Positions 18,283-26,621 of a stretch of 52,635 nucleotides of DNA are shown here, one piece after another (within the stretch, counting starts at the first letter, position 1; each line of letters begins with the position of its first letter). Location of the stretch: assembly GCF_000934845.1 (NCBI RefSeq), contig NZ_JXIQ01000015.1, forward strand, positions 1-52,635, given 5' to 3'. Source of the stretch: Mesobacillus subterraneus. GTDB lineage: Bacteria > Bacillota > Bacilli > Bacillales > Cytobacillaceae. Made by a program: the position numbers and the translations under genes. The notes beneath the pieces were generated by a model that made no database searches, had not been told where the DNA came from, and saw nothing but the letters and a program-made list of their open reading frames with translations.

Positions 18283-18999
18283 ATGGTATTGCTTCCTACA
18301 AATGGCTCAGACGAGGCAGCAGCAGTGGAAATAGGCTCAAGCCATCTTGAAGTGACAGGAGATTTCATTGTCTTGAAATCTCCTATTCCATTAAGAACTA
18401 TTTCTTCGGGAGTTGTTGGCGCGGGAACGGGCTGGTACAGCAGCTTCGTGAACCGCCATGTGAACAAGGATTATAATTGCAGGGACCATCGGGAAGAAAT
18501 GAGCCAATATTTGAAGAAACAGGGAATAGAGCCGAAGGAAACGGTGGGGATGATGACTGCCGTGAGGACAGAAGATGTATGTTATAAGCAATATCAAGAA
18601 GAAGGGTTTTCAGTGTTTTTCGTTATAACAGCAGGTGTGGGAAATGCGGTGGATGCCTCGAGAAGCAGGGAGTATTATTCCAATGACTCATCACCTGGAA
18701 CGATCAATACCTGGATTTACATAAGCGGTGAACTGACCGAAGAAGCGTTCATCCAAAGTATTATCACAGCAACAGAAGCAAAAACAAAGGCGCTGCATGA
18801 TTTGGAGATAAGGGACTCCTTGTCAGGGACCGTGGCAACAGGTACTTCAACTGACAGCATTCTCATCGCCTCTTCCCAGCGTGGGCAAAAGCTGGAATAT
18901 GCCGGCACGATAACTCCTCTTGGACAAATCATTGGCAAAGGTGTCTATGAATGTACAGTCGAAGCAATTAGGAGCAGCCAGAAAAGGGGGAAGAAGTGA
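18283..18999 (+). CDS. cbiZ: Adenosylcobinamide amidohydrolase
   Basis: CbiZ cleaves the aminopropanol side chain of adenosylcobinamide to give adenosylcobyric acid, so that imported incomplete corrinoids can be rebuilt. The 238-residue protein shows the CbiZ pattern PLRTISSGVVGAGTGWY, VNKDYNCRDH, MTAVRTEDV, TAGVGNAVDAS and ATGTSTDSILIAS. ATG 18283 follows AAAGGAGG with an 11-nt gap; longer in-frame starts reach back into btuF. The 3' end overlaps the next start as GTGA. Confidence 0.9.
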   Translation: MVLLPTNGSDEAAAVEIGSSHLEVTGDFIVLKSPIPLRTISSGVVGAGTGWYSSFVNRHVNKDYNCRDHREEMSQYLKKQGIEPKETVGMMTAVRTEDVCYKQYQEEGFSVFFVITAGVGNAVDASRSREYYSNDSSPGTINTWIYISGELTEEAFIQSIITATEAKTKALHDLEIRDSLSGTVATGTSTDSILIASSQRGQKLEYAGTITPLGQIIGKGVYECTVEAIRSSQKRGKK

Positions 19000-19979
19000 T
19001 CGTCCATCATCTTATCGCCGTAACATTTGCTGTCCTCCTTGATTGGTTTGTGGGGGATCCGCCGGACTGGCCGCATCCGGTGAAATGGATGGGCACACTT
19101 ATTTACAAATTGGACCGCATAATGAATAGGGGCAGCGGCAAAAAGGCAAAAGGCACGGCAATGGTGATCGTTGTTCTGCTGATTGTAGGGGGCATTGCCA
19201 TCTTGGTTACTTCCATTTTTTACTACATCCATCCAGCAGCGGGCATTTTCATGGAAGCGATGCTGATTTCTACCGCGATTGCCCAAAAAAGTCTCAAGGA
19301 AGCTAGTCTATCGGTTTATGATCCACTTGTTACTAACAATCTTGAAGAGGCAAGAGAAAAGCTTTCTTGGATTGTTGGCCGCGATACAGAACGGCTTGAT
19401 GAGCCAGAAATAGTCCGAGCGGCCGTTGAAACGGTTGCTGAAAACACGAGCGATGGCATTACTGCTCCGCTTTTCTGGGCGGCCATTGGAGGAGCCCCGT
19501 TTGCGCTTATATACCGGGCAATCAATACTTGTGATTCGATGGTTGGTTATAAAAACGAGAAGTATCTTGAATTTGGCTGGGCATCGGCAAAACTGGATGA
19601 TTTGGTGAACTGGCTACCAAGCCGGTTAACTTCTCTTTGTATGATCATAATGAACCGCCCGATGTACACTACTAGAATGTCTGCCTGGAAAATGGTTAGG
19701 CGCGACGCCAGAAAGCACCCAAGTCCGAACAGCGGTTGGGGAGAGGCCGCTGTGGCTGCGATCATGGGGATCCAGCTTGGAGGCATCAATTATTATAAAG
19801 GGATCGTATCGAAACGCGCCACGATGGGCGAAGAACTTGTCCCTCTTGAGAAAAATCATATGGTAGCAGCAAACAAAATTGTAACAGCGACTGTTCCGCT
19901 CTTTTTAGCAGTGCTGTGGCTTGGGGGAATTGTCTTTGAAGTGGCCATCTCATGGTGCCAATCCACATTATTTATATGA
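18996..19979 (+). CDS. cbiB: Adenosylcobinamide-phosphate synthase
   Basis: This 327-residue integral membrane enzyme joins adenosylcobyric acid to (R)-1-aminopropanol (phosphate). Family signatures seen are LDWFVGDPPDWPHPVKWMG near the start, AAVETVAENTSDGITAPLFW in the middle, and RDARKHPSPNSGWGEAAVA towards the end. It starts with GTG overlapping the cbiZ stop (GTGA). Several hydrophobic segments place it in the membrane with CobS. It overlaps the following cobD by about 59 nt. Confidence 0.93.
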   Translation: MIVHHLIAVTFAVLLDWFVGDPPDWPHPVKWMGTLIYKLDRIMNRGSGKKAKGTAMVIVVLLIVGGIAILVTSIFYYIHPAAGIFMEAMLISTAIAQKSLKEASLSVYDPLVTNNLEEAREKLSWIVGRDTERLDEPEIVRAAVETVAENTSDGITAPLFWAAIGGAPFALIYRAINTCDSMVGYKNEKYLEFGWASAKLDDLVNWLPSRLTSLCMIIMNRPMYTTRMSAWKMVRRDARKHPSPNSGWGEAAVAAIMGIQLGGINYYKGIVSKRATMGEELVPLEKNHMVAANKIVTATVPLFLAVLWLGGIVFEVAISWCQSTLFI

Positions 19980-21012
19980 AGAAATGAACCTGACCATTCC
20001 AAAGGAAAAGCTGGATTTCAGCGCCAATATAAATCCACTGGGACCACCTCCTTTGGTAAAAGAAAATTGGGGCGAACTCCTAGAATCGGTTCATGAGTAT
20101 CCCGACCCAAACGGGACATTTTTAAAAAGAAAGCTAGCCGATCGCGAAGGATTGCAGGAAAATCAGGTGCTTCTCGGAAATGGAGCCGCTGAAATTATTT
20201 CCCTGATTGGCCGGATGCTTGCAGGGAAACAGGTGGTGATTGTCCAGCCTGCTTTTTCAGAATACGAAGAAGCATGCAGGGGGAATGGCTGCCAAATTGA
20301 GTATCACCAGCTGCCAGCTGACGGGGCCTGGATCGAGGACAATGTAAGTGACAAGCTCCAGAAAGCAGCTGCCTTATTTCTATGCAATCCTAATAATCCA
20401 ACAGGTGCCTACTATCCTAAATCGATCATTCTTCATTTGCTAGAGGAGTGCACAAGGCTGCATTGCTTGCTAATTGTCGATGAGGCATTTTTCGACTTCC
20501 TCGAAGAATATGAATCTATTTCCCCTTACATACATGAATATCGGAATCTGCTCCTCATTCGATCGATGACGAAAATGTTTGCGATCCCTGGATTAAGGCT
20601 TGGCTATTTGCTTGCAGATCAAGAAGTCATTAGCAAGCTTGCAGCGATCCAACCCCATTGGAGTACAAATGCGATTGCATTGAAAGCAGGGGAATGGTGT
20701 CTCGATAGTGAATCTTATATAAAAGAAACGATTGCCTTAATCAAACAGGAAAGAGAACGTCTTTTCCGTTTTTATCAAAACCGAAACTTGACCGTGTCTC
20801 CGTCCCAGATAAATTTTTATCTGCTAACGGACTCGTCTCTTAATGACCAGTATCCGTTCTTGAAATTTCTGCTGGAAAGAGGAATCATACCGAGACATAC
20901 CGTAAACTTTCCTGGACTTGATGGAGCATGGCTGAGATTTGCGATTAAGAAACCTGCGGAGAACGACAAATTGATGGAGGCGGTGGATGAATGGCTGGGG
21001 AGTCGTCTTTAA
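19921..21012 (+). CDS. cobD: L-threonine-O-3-phosphate decarboxylase (CobD-type aminotransferase fold)
   Basis: This 363-residue PLP enzyme has the class I/II aminotransferase fold. It is close to HisC, but the operon points to CobD, which makes (R)-1-aminopropanol phosphate for CbiB. Visible motifs: LDFSANINPLGPPP near the N-terminus, NPNNPTGAYYP, VDEAFFDF, and the PLP lysine in RSMTKMFAIPGLRLGY. The exact start is uncertain; TTG codons at 19921, 19930 and 19936 all lie inside cbiB and precede SHGANPHYLYEE, the family's usual N-terminus. The 3' end overlaps cobU by 22 nt. Confidence 0.88.
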   Translation: MGELSLKWPSHGANPHYLYEEMNLTIPKEKLDFSANINPLGPPPLVKENWGELLESVHEYPDPNGTFLKRKLADREGLQENQVLLGNGAAEIISLIGRMLAGKQVVIVQPAFSEYEEACRGNGCQIEYHQLPADGAWIEDNVSDKLQKAAALFLCNPNNPTGAYYPKSIILHLLEECTRLHCLLIVDEAFFDFLEEYESISPYIHEYRNLLLIRSMTKMFAIPGLRLGYLLADQEVISKLAAIQPHWSTNAIALKAGEWCLDSESYIKETIALIKQERERLFRFYQNRNLTVSPSQINFYLLTDSSLNDQYPFLKFLLERGIIPRHTVNFPGLDGAWLRFAIKKPAENDKLMEAVDEWLGSRL

Positions 21013-21572
21013 TTTTTATCACTGGTGGTGTCCGCAGTGGCAAAAGCCGCTTTGCTGAAAATTTAGCAGGAGTATGGCAAGCGAAATATTCTGGGCAGCT
21101 GCATTATGTTGCCGCAGGGCAGCCGAGCGATCAGGAAATGAAAGAAAGAATTCTGCGCCATCAACGGGACCGTGAACTCAGCGGGCTGCACTGGAGAACA
21201 TGGGAGATTCCAAGAAATCTTTCTCAGCTTTCTATCGTTCTCACAAAAAATGATATTGTCCTGCTGGATTGCCTGACCACGCTGTTAAACAATGAATTCT
21301 TCCATACAGATTGGCAGCAAGAACAGGTTGAGGTCCCAAAAAGGATTGAAACAAAAATCATAAATGATCTGAAGCAAGTGGCTCAGCAAACAAGAGCCCT
21401 CATCGTTGTCAGCAATGAAGTCCTCGGGGCAGCAATACCGGATGAAGCGATGGTATTTACCTATGCTAGGATACTAGGCAAGCTTCATCAAGCTATTGTA
21501 AAAGAAGCGGATTTTGCCTATTTGGTGGAAGCTGGTGTGCCGATGAGGAGGAAGGGAGAGGTTTCTCCATGA
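20991..21572 (+). CDS. cobU: Adenosylcobinamide kinase / cobinamide-phosphate guanylyltransferase
   Basis: This 193-residue CobU/CobP enzyme phosphorylates adenosylcobinamide and adds GMP. It has the P-loop TGGVRSGKS near the N-terminus, then ILRHQRDR around the guanylylation-histidine region, LLDCLTTLLNN and VVSNEVLGAAIP. It overlaps the 3' end of cobD, and its own stop overlaps the cobQ start as ATGA. A second, degenerate CobU-like gene lies later in the operon. Confidence 0.93.
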   Translation: MAGESSLIFITGGVRSGKSRFAENLAGVWQAKYSGQLHYVAAGQPSDQEMKERILRHQRDRELSGLHWRTWEIPRNLSQLSIVLTKNDIVLLDCLTTLLNNEFFHTDWQQEQVEVPKRIETKIINDLKQVAQQTRALIVVSNEVLGAAIPDEAMVFTYARILGKLHQAIVKEADFAYLVEAGVPMRRKGEVSP

Positions 21573-23068
21573 AGGGAATTATCGTATTAGGCACAGCTTC
21601 GGATGTTGGGAAAAGCCTGATTGTGACTGCAATTTGCCGGGCCTATGCAAATGAGGGTGTTAAAGTAGCACCATTCAAATCGCAAAACATGTCCAACAAC
21701 TCGTATGTGACTGCTGATGGAAAAGAAATCGGCAGAGCCCAGGGGATTCAGGCAGAGGCAGCAAGGACCGAGGCGACGGTCTGGATGAATCCGATTCTGC
21801 TAAAGCCAAGGTCCGACCAGAATGCGGAAGTGGTCTTATTTGGGAAAGCAGTCGATACATTGTCGGGAAAGGCTTATCGGGACGTTTTTTACGAACAGGG
21901 ACTGAAGGCAATTTCTTCCGCTTTCGAAAAACTTCAAGAGGAATTTGAAATGATTGTAATGGAGGGTGCGGGCAGCCCGGTTGAAATCAATTTGAAGGAC
22001 CGGGAGCTGGTCAACATGAAGGTGGCAGAAATTGCCGATGTACCGGCTGTTCTGGTCGCAGATATTGACAGGGGTGGCGTATTCGCCAGCATTATCGGCA
22101 CATTAGAACTAATGTCTCCAGAGGAAAAAAAGCGGGTCAAAGGTCTTATCATCAATAAATTCCGCGGTGACATCTCCTTATTTGAACAAGGGATTGACTG
22201 GCTGGAATCCAGAACAGGGATTCCTGTACTTGGTGTACTCCCATTTCTCGAAAACCATATGATGGATGGCGAAGACTCTTTATCGATCCCCGCATCTACT
22301 TACAAAACCGGACTAGATATTGCCGTTTTCAAGCCTCCATACATTTCGAACTACAGTGATGTTGAGCCTTTCTATCATGAGCAGGACGTGTCAGTCCGCT
22401 GGGTCCATTCACTTCGCGAGATCGGCGAACCGGACGCTGTGCTCCTGCCTGGCACAAAAAGCACGATCAAGGACCTTCAATATTTTAAAAAGGAAGGAAT
22501 CGACAGTTGGCTTCGTGATTATGCTGCGAATGGAGGATTTATAGCTGGGATTTGCGGTGGCTACCAAATGCTTGGCGAGAAGCTGCTTGACCCGCTCGGA
22601 AGCGATACCGGTGCAGCCTGCTCGGAGGAAGAAGGACTGGGAATCATTCCAGCTGTCACTACCTTTTCAATGGAGAAAACCACTGTGCGAACAGAAGGGA
22701 AACTCCATAGGCGCATTGGAACGGATCTTACTGTCCAGGGGTTCGAAATTCATCTTGGCGATACGGAAATTGGTTGCTGTCAGCCATTCCTGCTGCTGAA
22801 GAATGGCAGTGAAGAAGGTTTTTACGGAAAGGACGGCCGGATCATTGGGACCTATCTGCATCATATCTTTCACAATGATGATTGGAGAAATCACTGGCTG
22901 AATTCCATTCGAACGGCGAAGGGACTTCCTGAGCAAAAACCCGTTTATATCAGCAGGCTCAAGGACCAGAAGTATGATGAACTGGCCGAGCATTTAAAAA
23001 AACATCTACACTGGGAAAAGCTGAAGGAAATTTCTGATCATTGGAGAAATAGCCATGAGTTGGTTTAA
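21569..23068 (+). CDS. cobQ: Cobyric acid synthase
   Basis: This 499-residue ATP- and glutamine-dependent amidase adds four amide groups to the corrin ring. The N-terminal DTBS/CobQ-type P-loop domain begins MKGIIVLGTASDVGKSLI. The C-terminal type 1 glutamine amidotransferase domain carries the nucleophile in GICGGYQMLG and a late GTYLHHIFH. Its presence without the ring-building cbi genes suggests repair or re-amidation of salvaged cobyrinic-acid-type intermediates. The 3' end overlaps cobS by 14 nt. Confidence 0.95.
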   Translation: MKGIIVLGTASDVGKSLIVTAICRAYANEGVKVAPFKSQNMSNNSYVTADGKEIGRAQGIQAEAARTEATVWMNPILLKPRSDQNAEVVLFGKAVDTLSGKAYRDVFYEQGLKAISSAFEKLQEEFEMIVMEGAGSPVEINLKDRELVNMKVAEIADVPAVLVADIDRGGVFASIIGTLELMSPEEKKRVKGLIINKFRGDISLFEQGIDWLESRTGIPVLGVLPFLENHMMDGEDSLSIPASTYKTGLDIAVFKPPYISNYSDVEPFYHEQDVSVRWVHSLREIGEPDAVLLPGTKSTIKDLQYFKKEGIDSWLRDYAANGGFIAGICGGYQMLGEKLLDPLGSDTGAACSEEEGLGIIPAVTTFSMEKTTVRTEGKLHRRIGTDLTVQGFEIHLGDTEIGCCQPFLLLKNGSEEGFYGKDGRIIGTYLHHIFHNDDWRNHWLNSIRTAKGLPEQKPVYISRLKDQKYDELAEHLKKHLHWEKLKEISDHWRNSHELV

Positions 23069-23840
23069 GGGATTTCTGATCAATCTCCAGTTCTTCTCGA
23101 CGATACCCATTCCACTTAGCTTACCAATGGACAAAAAGCATCTGGAAAGAGCGATTCAAACATTCCCGATACTTGGGATAGTGCAAGGCGCCATTTACGC
23201 TGGTCTTCTTTATAGCTTGATGGAGTGGACCCCGTTTTCACCACTAGCAGCTGCGTTTGTCCTGTGGCTTGCAACTATCCTCTTAACCGGAGGAATCCAT
23301 TTGGATGGCTGGATTGATTCAAGTGATGCGTTTTTCTCTTACCGGGATCAGCAAAAGCGACTAGAAATTATGAAGGATCCAAGGACCGGGGCGTTTGGGG
23401 TTTTGTCCGTTATTGTGCTGTTGAGTGCGAGATTTTTCTTCCTTTACGAAATTATCAACATGATAGGAGATGCTACCTATCTGCTAGCACTTGCTATTCC
23501 GTTTCTAAGCAGAACAGTAATGGGAGTGTTGCTCGTTTCAGTCAAGCCAGCAAAAAAGGAAGGGCTCGGCGCATTGTTTAAAGAGTCTTCTTCACAGAAA
23601 ACCGTATGGATTTATCCAGTTTATCTCCTTGGATTTGTAGTGCTGTTGCTTTTTAATGGTCTGTATAGTAGTCTGGCAAGCTATCTCCTTGTTGCTATTC
23701 TCATTGTCCTGTTCCTTAAGCAGAAGATCGTGGAATGGTTTGGAGGATTGACTGGGGATTCACTCGGCGCAAGTGTCGAATTAACGGAGGTTTTACTGTG
23801 GATGACACTGTGGCTATTGCATTATTTCGCCATGGGATGA
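23055..23840 (+). CDS. cobS: Adenosylcobinamide-GDP ribazoletransferase (cobalamin synthase)
   Basis: This 261-residue polytopic membrane enzyme joins adenosylcobinamide-GDP to alpha-ribazole (phosphate). CobS motifs seen are LQFFSTIPIP at the start, TGGIHLDGWIDSSDAFFS and RDQQKRLEIMKDPRTGAFG, and a late GGLTGDSLGASVELTEV. The 3' end overlaps the next gene by 43 nt, as is typical of this compact operon. Confidence 0.95.
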   Translation: MSWFKGFLINLQFFSTIPIPLSLPMDKKHLERAIQTFPILGIVQGAIYAGLLYSLMEWTPFSPLAAAFVLWLATILLTGGIHLDGWIDSSDAFFSYRDQQKRLEIMKDPRTGAFGVLSVIVLLSARFFFLYEIINMIGDATYLLALAIPFLSRTVMGVLLVSVKPAKKEGLGALFKESSSQKTVWIYPVYLLGFVVLLLFNGLYSSLASYLLVAILIVLFLKQKIVEWFGGLTGDSLGASVELTEVLLWMTLWLLHYFAMG

Positions 23841-24427
23841 CGGCGGAAAATAAACGGCGGGCATATGTAGGGTGGACGGATTCCCCTTTGATGCCGGGAC
23901 AGGTTTTCTCCGAGATTCCTGAAAATTTTGATAGGGTTTATACAAGTGATCTTGGGAGATGCAGGCAAACTGCGAATCTCCTGTTTCCGAAAAAAACAGC
24001 GGAAGTTTTGCCAGAACTTCGGGAAATGAGTTTTGGAGATTGGGAAGGAAAAACATACGAACAGCTAAAGCACGACACCATCTATCAAAAGTGGCTTGAT
24101 AACCCTTTCAGCATTTCTCCTCCAAATGGGGAATCCTTTTCTGCCTTTACCCGGCGCGTACAGAAAGGCTGGGCAGAAATGACTACGAATATGCTGGAAC
24201 AACGGGTAAGAACATCTGCACTTGTCACACATGGCGGTGTGATTCGTTATTTATTGAGTTCGTATTCGCCAGAACAGAAAGATTTTTGGGAATGGAGCAT
24301 TCCGTATGGACGAGGTTATCAACTAACTTGCAGCAGCGAGAGATTAAGGAGGGGCGAACGGTGCATTTCGTTACAGGAGGTTCCTTTAATGGGAAAGCAA
24401 AATGGGTCAGGGAGCAATATCAGCTAG
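23798..24427 (+). CDS. cobC: Histidine phosphatase, likely alpha-ribazole-5'-phosphate phosphatase
   Basis: Phosphoglycerate-mutase-like histidine phosphatase of 209 residues with the catalytic RHG motif (ALFRHGMTAEN), VYTSDLGRCRQTA, a MSFGDWEGKTYEQL segment and the second His in VTHGGVIRY. I chose GTG 23798 because CGGAGG lies about 8 nt upstream inside cobS; the open frame extends further back without support. Placement after cobS points to dephosphorylation of alpha-ribazole phosphate or adenosylcobalamin phosphate. Confidence 0.88.
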   Translation: MDDTVAIALFRHGMTAENKRRAYVGWTDSPLMPGQVFSEIPENFDRVYTSDLGRCRQTANLLFPKKTAEVLPELREMSFGDWEGKTYEQLKHDTIYQKWLDNPFSISPPNGESFSAFTRRVQKGWAEMTTNMLEQRVRTSALVTHGGVIRYLLSSYSPEQKDFWEWSIPYGRGYQLTCSSERLRRGERCISLQEVPLMGKQNGSGSNIS

Positions 24428-24789
24428 CGGAGCGAGAAAGTTCTTGGATCTCAGCTTACCAAGGCGATGAAATTCCAGTACTGAATGGCAAACAAATCAT
24501 CGTTTTGGAAGGCATTGAATGGTGGATCCGCCAAATAAATCAAACCATTCCTGCTGACGAATGCCGGGAAAAATGGCAGTCACTTGTTCGGGAATGGTTG
24601 AAGTGGGAAAGTATGGACCAACAGCGGAAACTGGTGCTGATCGGGAGTGATATTTCGAAAGGAATCGTTCCAATGGCTGCCGAAGATCGATGGTGGCGCG
24701 ATACTACAGGATGGGTTTACCAGGATCTTGTATCAGCGGCAGAGAGGGTTGACGTAATCTGGTACGGAATCAGTCAAAAACTAAAATAA
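24361..24789 (+). CDS. Short CobU-like protein with degenerate P-loop
   Basis: This 142-residue protein starts with GTG 24361 after AAGGAGGGG and overlaps cobC by 67 nt. Its N-terminus VHFVTGGSFNGKAKWVREQY looks like a CobU P-loop, but the residue after the Lys is Ala rather than Ser/Thr. It is also shorter than CobU (193 residues in this operon). The Trp-rich middle (IEWWIRQINQ, WWRDTTGWVYQDLV) is distinctive. Such genes are usually annotated as CobU-like kinases, but the changed nucleotide-binding motif makes catalysis doubtful. A regulatory or corrinoid-handling role is possible. Confidence 0.75.
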   Translation: MHFVTGGSFNGKAKWVREQYQLAERESSWISAYQGDEIPVLNGKQIIVLEGIEWWIRQINQTIPADECREKWQSLVREWLKWESMDQQRKLVLIGSDISKGIVPMAAEDRWWRDTTGWVYQDLVSAAERVDVIWYGISQKLK

Positions 24790-24801
24790 AGGGGAATGGA
24801 C

Positions 24802-25398
24802 ATGAGACTATATACGAGAACAGGCGACAAAGGAAAAACGAGCATAATCGGAGGCCGGGTTGATAAAGATGATATCCGTGTCGAAGCATACGGAACGGTC
24901 GATGAAGTGAATTGTTTTGTTGGCCAGGCTATTACCCAGCTGGATCCTGCAATTTTTTCAGATGTCCTTGAAGACCTTGAAAAAATCCAACATGAACTGT
25001 TCGACTGCGGCGGCGATTTAGCGAATGTAACGAAGAGCCGGGAGCTTAAACTGACGAAGCCATCCGTAGACTACCTAGAAAAGAAAATTGACGAACTAAT
25101 TGTCGAAGCTCCGAAACTGGAGAGATTCATTTTGCCGGGAGGGGCCCCTGCTGCCGCTTCGATCCATCTAGCCCGCACGGTAACAAGAAGGGCGGAAAGA
25201 TTAGTCGTTTCCTTGTTGAAATCTGACCCGGAAGTTTCCGAAACTGCTCTGCAATTTTTAAATCGATTGTCTGATTATTTCTTTGCTCTGGCCAGGGTGA
25301 TTAACTTCAGGCTCCATCTACAGGATATTGAATATGTTCGGAGTGCCAAGGTGTTCAGGGAGGGAAAGCGCAAGGAGGAAAAGCAGGGTGAAGAATAA
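24802..25398 (+). CDS. pduO: PduO-type ATP:cob(I)alamin adenosyltransferase
   Basis: This 198-residue enzyme transfers the adenosyl group of ATP to cob(I)alamin or reduced cobinamide. PduO hallmarks are YTRTGDKGKTSIIGG at the N-terminus (ATP binding), RVEAYGTVDEVN, FILPGG and ARTVTRRAERLVV. ATG 24802 is favoured over ATG 24796 because AAAGGGG then has a 7-nt spacing. The 3' end overlaps the S-component gene by 11 nt. Confidence 0.93.
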   Translation: MRLYTRTGDKGKTSIIGGRVDKDDIRVEAYGTVDEVNCFVGQAITQLDPAIFSDVLEDLEKIQHELFDCGGDLANVTKSRELKLTKPSVDYLEKKIDELIVEAPKLERFILPGGAPAAASIHLARTVTRRAERLVVSLLKSDPEVSETALQFLNRLSDYFFALARVINFRLHLQDIEYVRSAKVFREGKRKEEKQGEE

Positions 25399-25879
25399 GA
25401 AATTATCCTGGTTGGCCATGTTCATCGCCCTTTCGGCGGCGGGCGCCTCCATTAAGCTTCCGGCAGTAATTGGGAGTGTGGCCTTAGATTCCTTGCCTGC
25501 CTTAGTGGCAGCAGGACTTTTGGGAGGGCCGGCAGGAGCAGCAGTTGGCGGGATTGGCCACTTGCTATCTGCAATCATTGCCGGAATGCCGCTCGGACCT
25601 TTTCATTTCCTAATTGCCGGTGAAATGGCCTTGCTTGTATTTCTATTCGGGGTATTATATAGAAACGACAAACGCTGGTCAGCAGTCTTACTATTTATCA
25701 TCGGCAACAGCTTCGCCGCCCCGCTTCCGTTTATAATGTTAATGGGAAAGTCTTTTTACTTAGCTATTGTGCCATCATTGTTGATCGGTTCTGTTTTGAA
25801 TACTGTTTTTGCCTATGCTGTTTTGCCGAGGATTGCTCGAATGCTCGGACCAGTCCTTCCATTTTCAAGACAGGCATAG
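25388..25879 (+). CDS. cblT: ECF transporter S component, predicted alpha-ribazole transporter CblT
   Basis: This 163-residue hydrophobic protein has about five to six membrane segments and an ECF-type S-component pattern (LSWLAMFIALSAAGASIKLP, GGPAGAAVGGIGHLLSAI). The GTG start at 25388 follows AGGAGGAAAAGCAGG. It sits directly before the AIR-synthase-like gene, the arrangement of CblT-CblS known from Listeria and Geobacillus for uptake and phosphorylation of alpha-ribazole. It would need a shared ECF energising module encoded elsewhere. Confidence 0.82.
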   Translation: MKNKKLSWLAMFIALSAAGASIKLPAVIGSVALDSLPALVAAGLLGGPAGAAVGGIGHLLSAIIAGMPLGPFHFLIAGEMALLVFLFGVLYRNDKRWSAVLLFIIGNSFAAPLPFIMLMGKSFYLAIVPSLLIGSVLNTVFAYAVLPRIARMLGPVLPFSRQA

Positions 25880-25898
25880 TTAACAGGGAGGAAAGCAA

Positions 25899-26618
25899 GT
25901 GAGAGATATTTTAGCCATTCCTTTGAATGAAGAAGAGAATATTGTCATTTCCAGTGATAACAGCGGTAGTATCGGAATGAAAGTGGGGGATGCGGTTCAG
26001 GTTTCATATAAAACCGTCGCTTACTACTCCTTTAGAGTGGCTGTCATGGAGTGCATAAGTGCGGGTGCAGAACCATTTGCGGTCGTTGTGCAGAACTTTT
26101 GCGGTGAGGAAGCCTGGGAAGATCTTTTACAAGGGATGGAACAGGGAATTCGCGAGCTGGAAACGGTGAAAATCAAGATCACCGGAAGTACGGAAAGCAA
26201 TTTTTCCTTAAATCAATCCGCTGTTGGCATTTCTGTGCTGGGAAAAACAAAAGCAAGCGAAAATACTGAGAAACTGATGTATAACGCTCAAACTCGCATA
26301 GCAGTTATTGGCTCTCCGCTAGTCGGGCAGGAGGTCGTGGAAAAGGAAGAACAGATTGTCCCTTTGTCTGTTTTTGCGCGGATTTGCGATTTGGAAGAAG
26401 TTGTCACAATTCCAGTCGGCTCCAAAGGAATCCTTCATGAGTTGAATACCTTGTTCGAAAATGTCACATTTACTGAAAAGAATGTGGACGCAACTGTCGA
26501 AGTCTTAAAATCTTCTGGCCCATCAACCTGCTTTGTTGCAGTCTTTCCAAAAGAAATCATGCACAAACTTATCTCGATTTCCGGCCGCTATTTTCATGAA
26601 ATCAATTATTCGGGGTGA
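25899..26618 (+). CDS. cblS: Alpha-ribazole kinase CblS (AIR synthase-like)
   Basis: This 239-residue protein of the PurM/ThiL (AIR synthase-related) superfamily has the ATP-binding half with ISSDNSGSIGMKVGDAVQVS, then AVMECISAGAEPFAVVVQNF and a downstream ITGSTESNFSLNQSAVGIS. In the CblT-CblS pair of Firmicutes this type phosphorylates alpha-ribazole, feeding CobS without CobT. The GTG start follows GGGAGGAAAGCAA. It is 19 nt after cblT and 3 nt before the second phosphatase gene. Confidence 0.82.
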   Translation: MRDILAIPLNEEENIVISSDNSGSIGMKVGDAVQVSYKTVAYYSFRVAVMECISAGAEPFAVVVQNFCGEEAWEDLLQGMEQGIRELETVKIKITGSTESNFSLNQSAVGISVLGKTKASENTEKLMYNAQTRIAVIGSPLVGQEVVEKEEQIVPLSVFARICDLEEVVTIPVGSKGILHELNTLFENVTFTEKNVDATVEVLKSSGPSTCFVAVFPKEIMHKLISISGRYFHEINYSG

Positions 26619-26621
26619 ATC

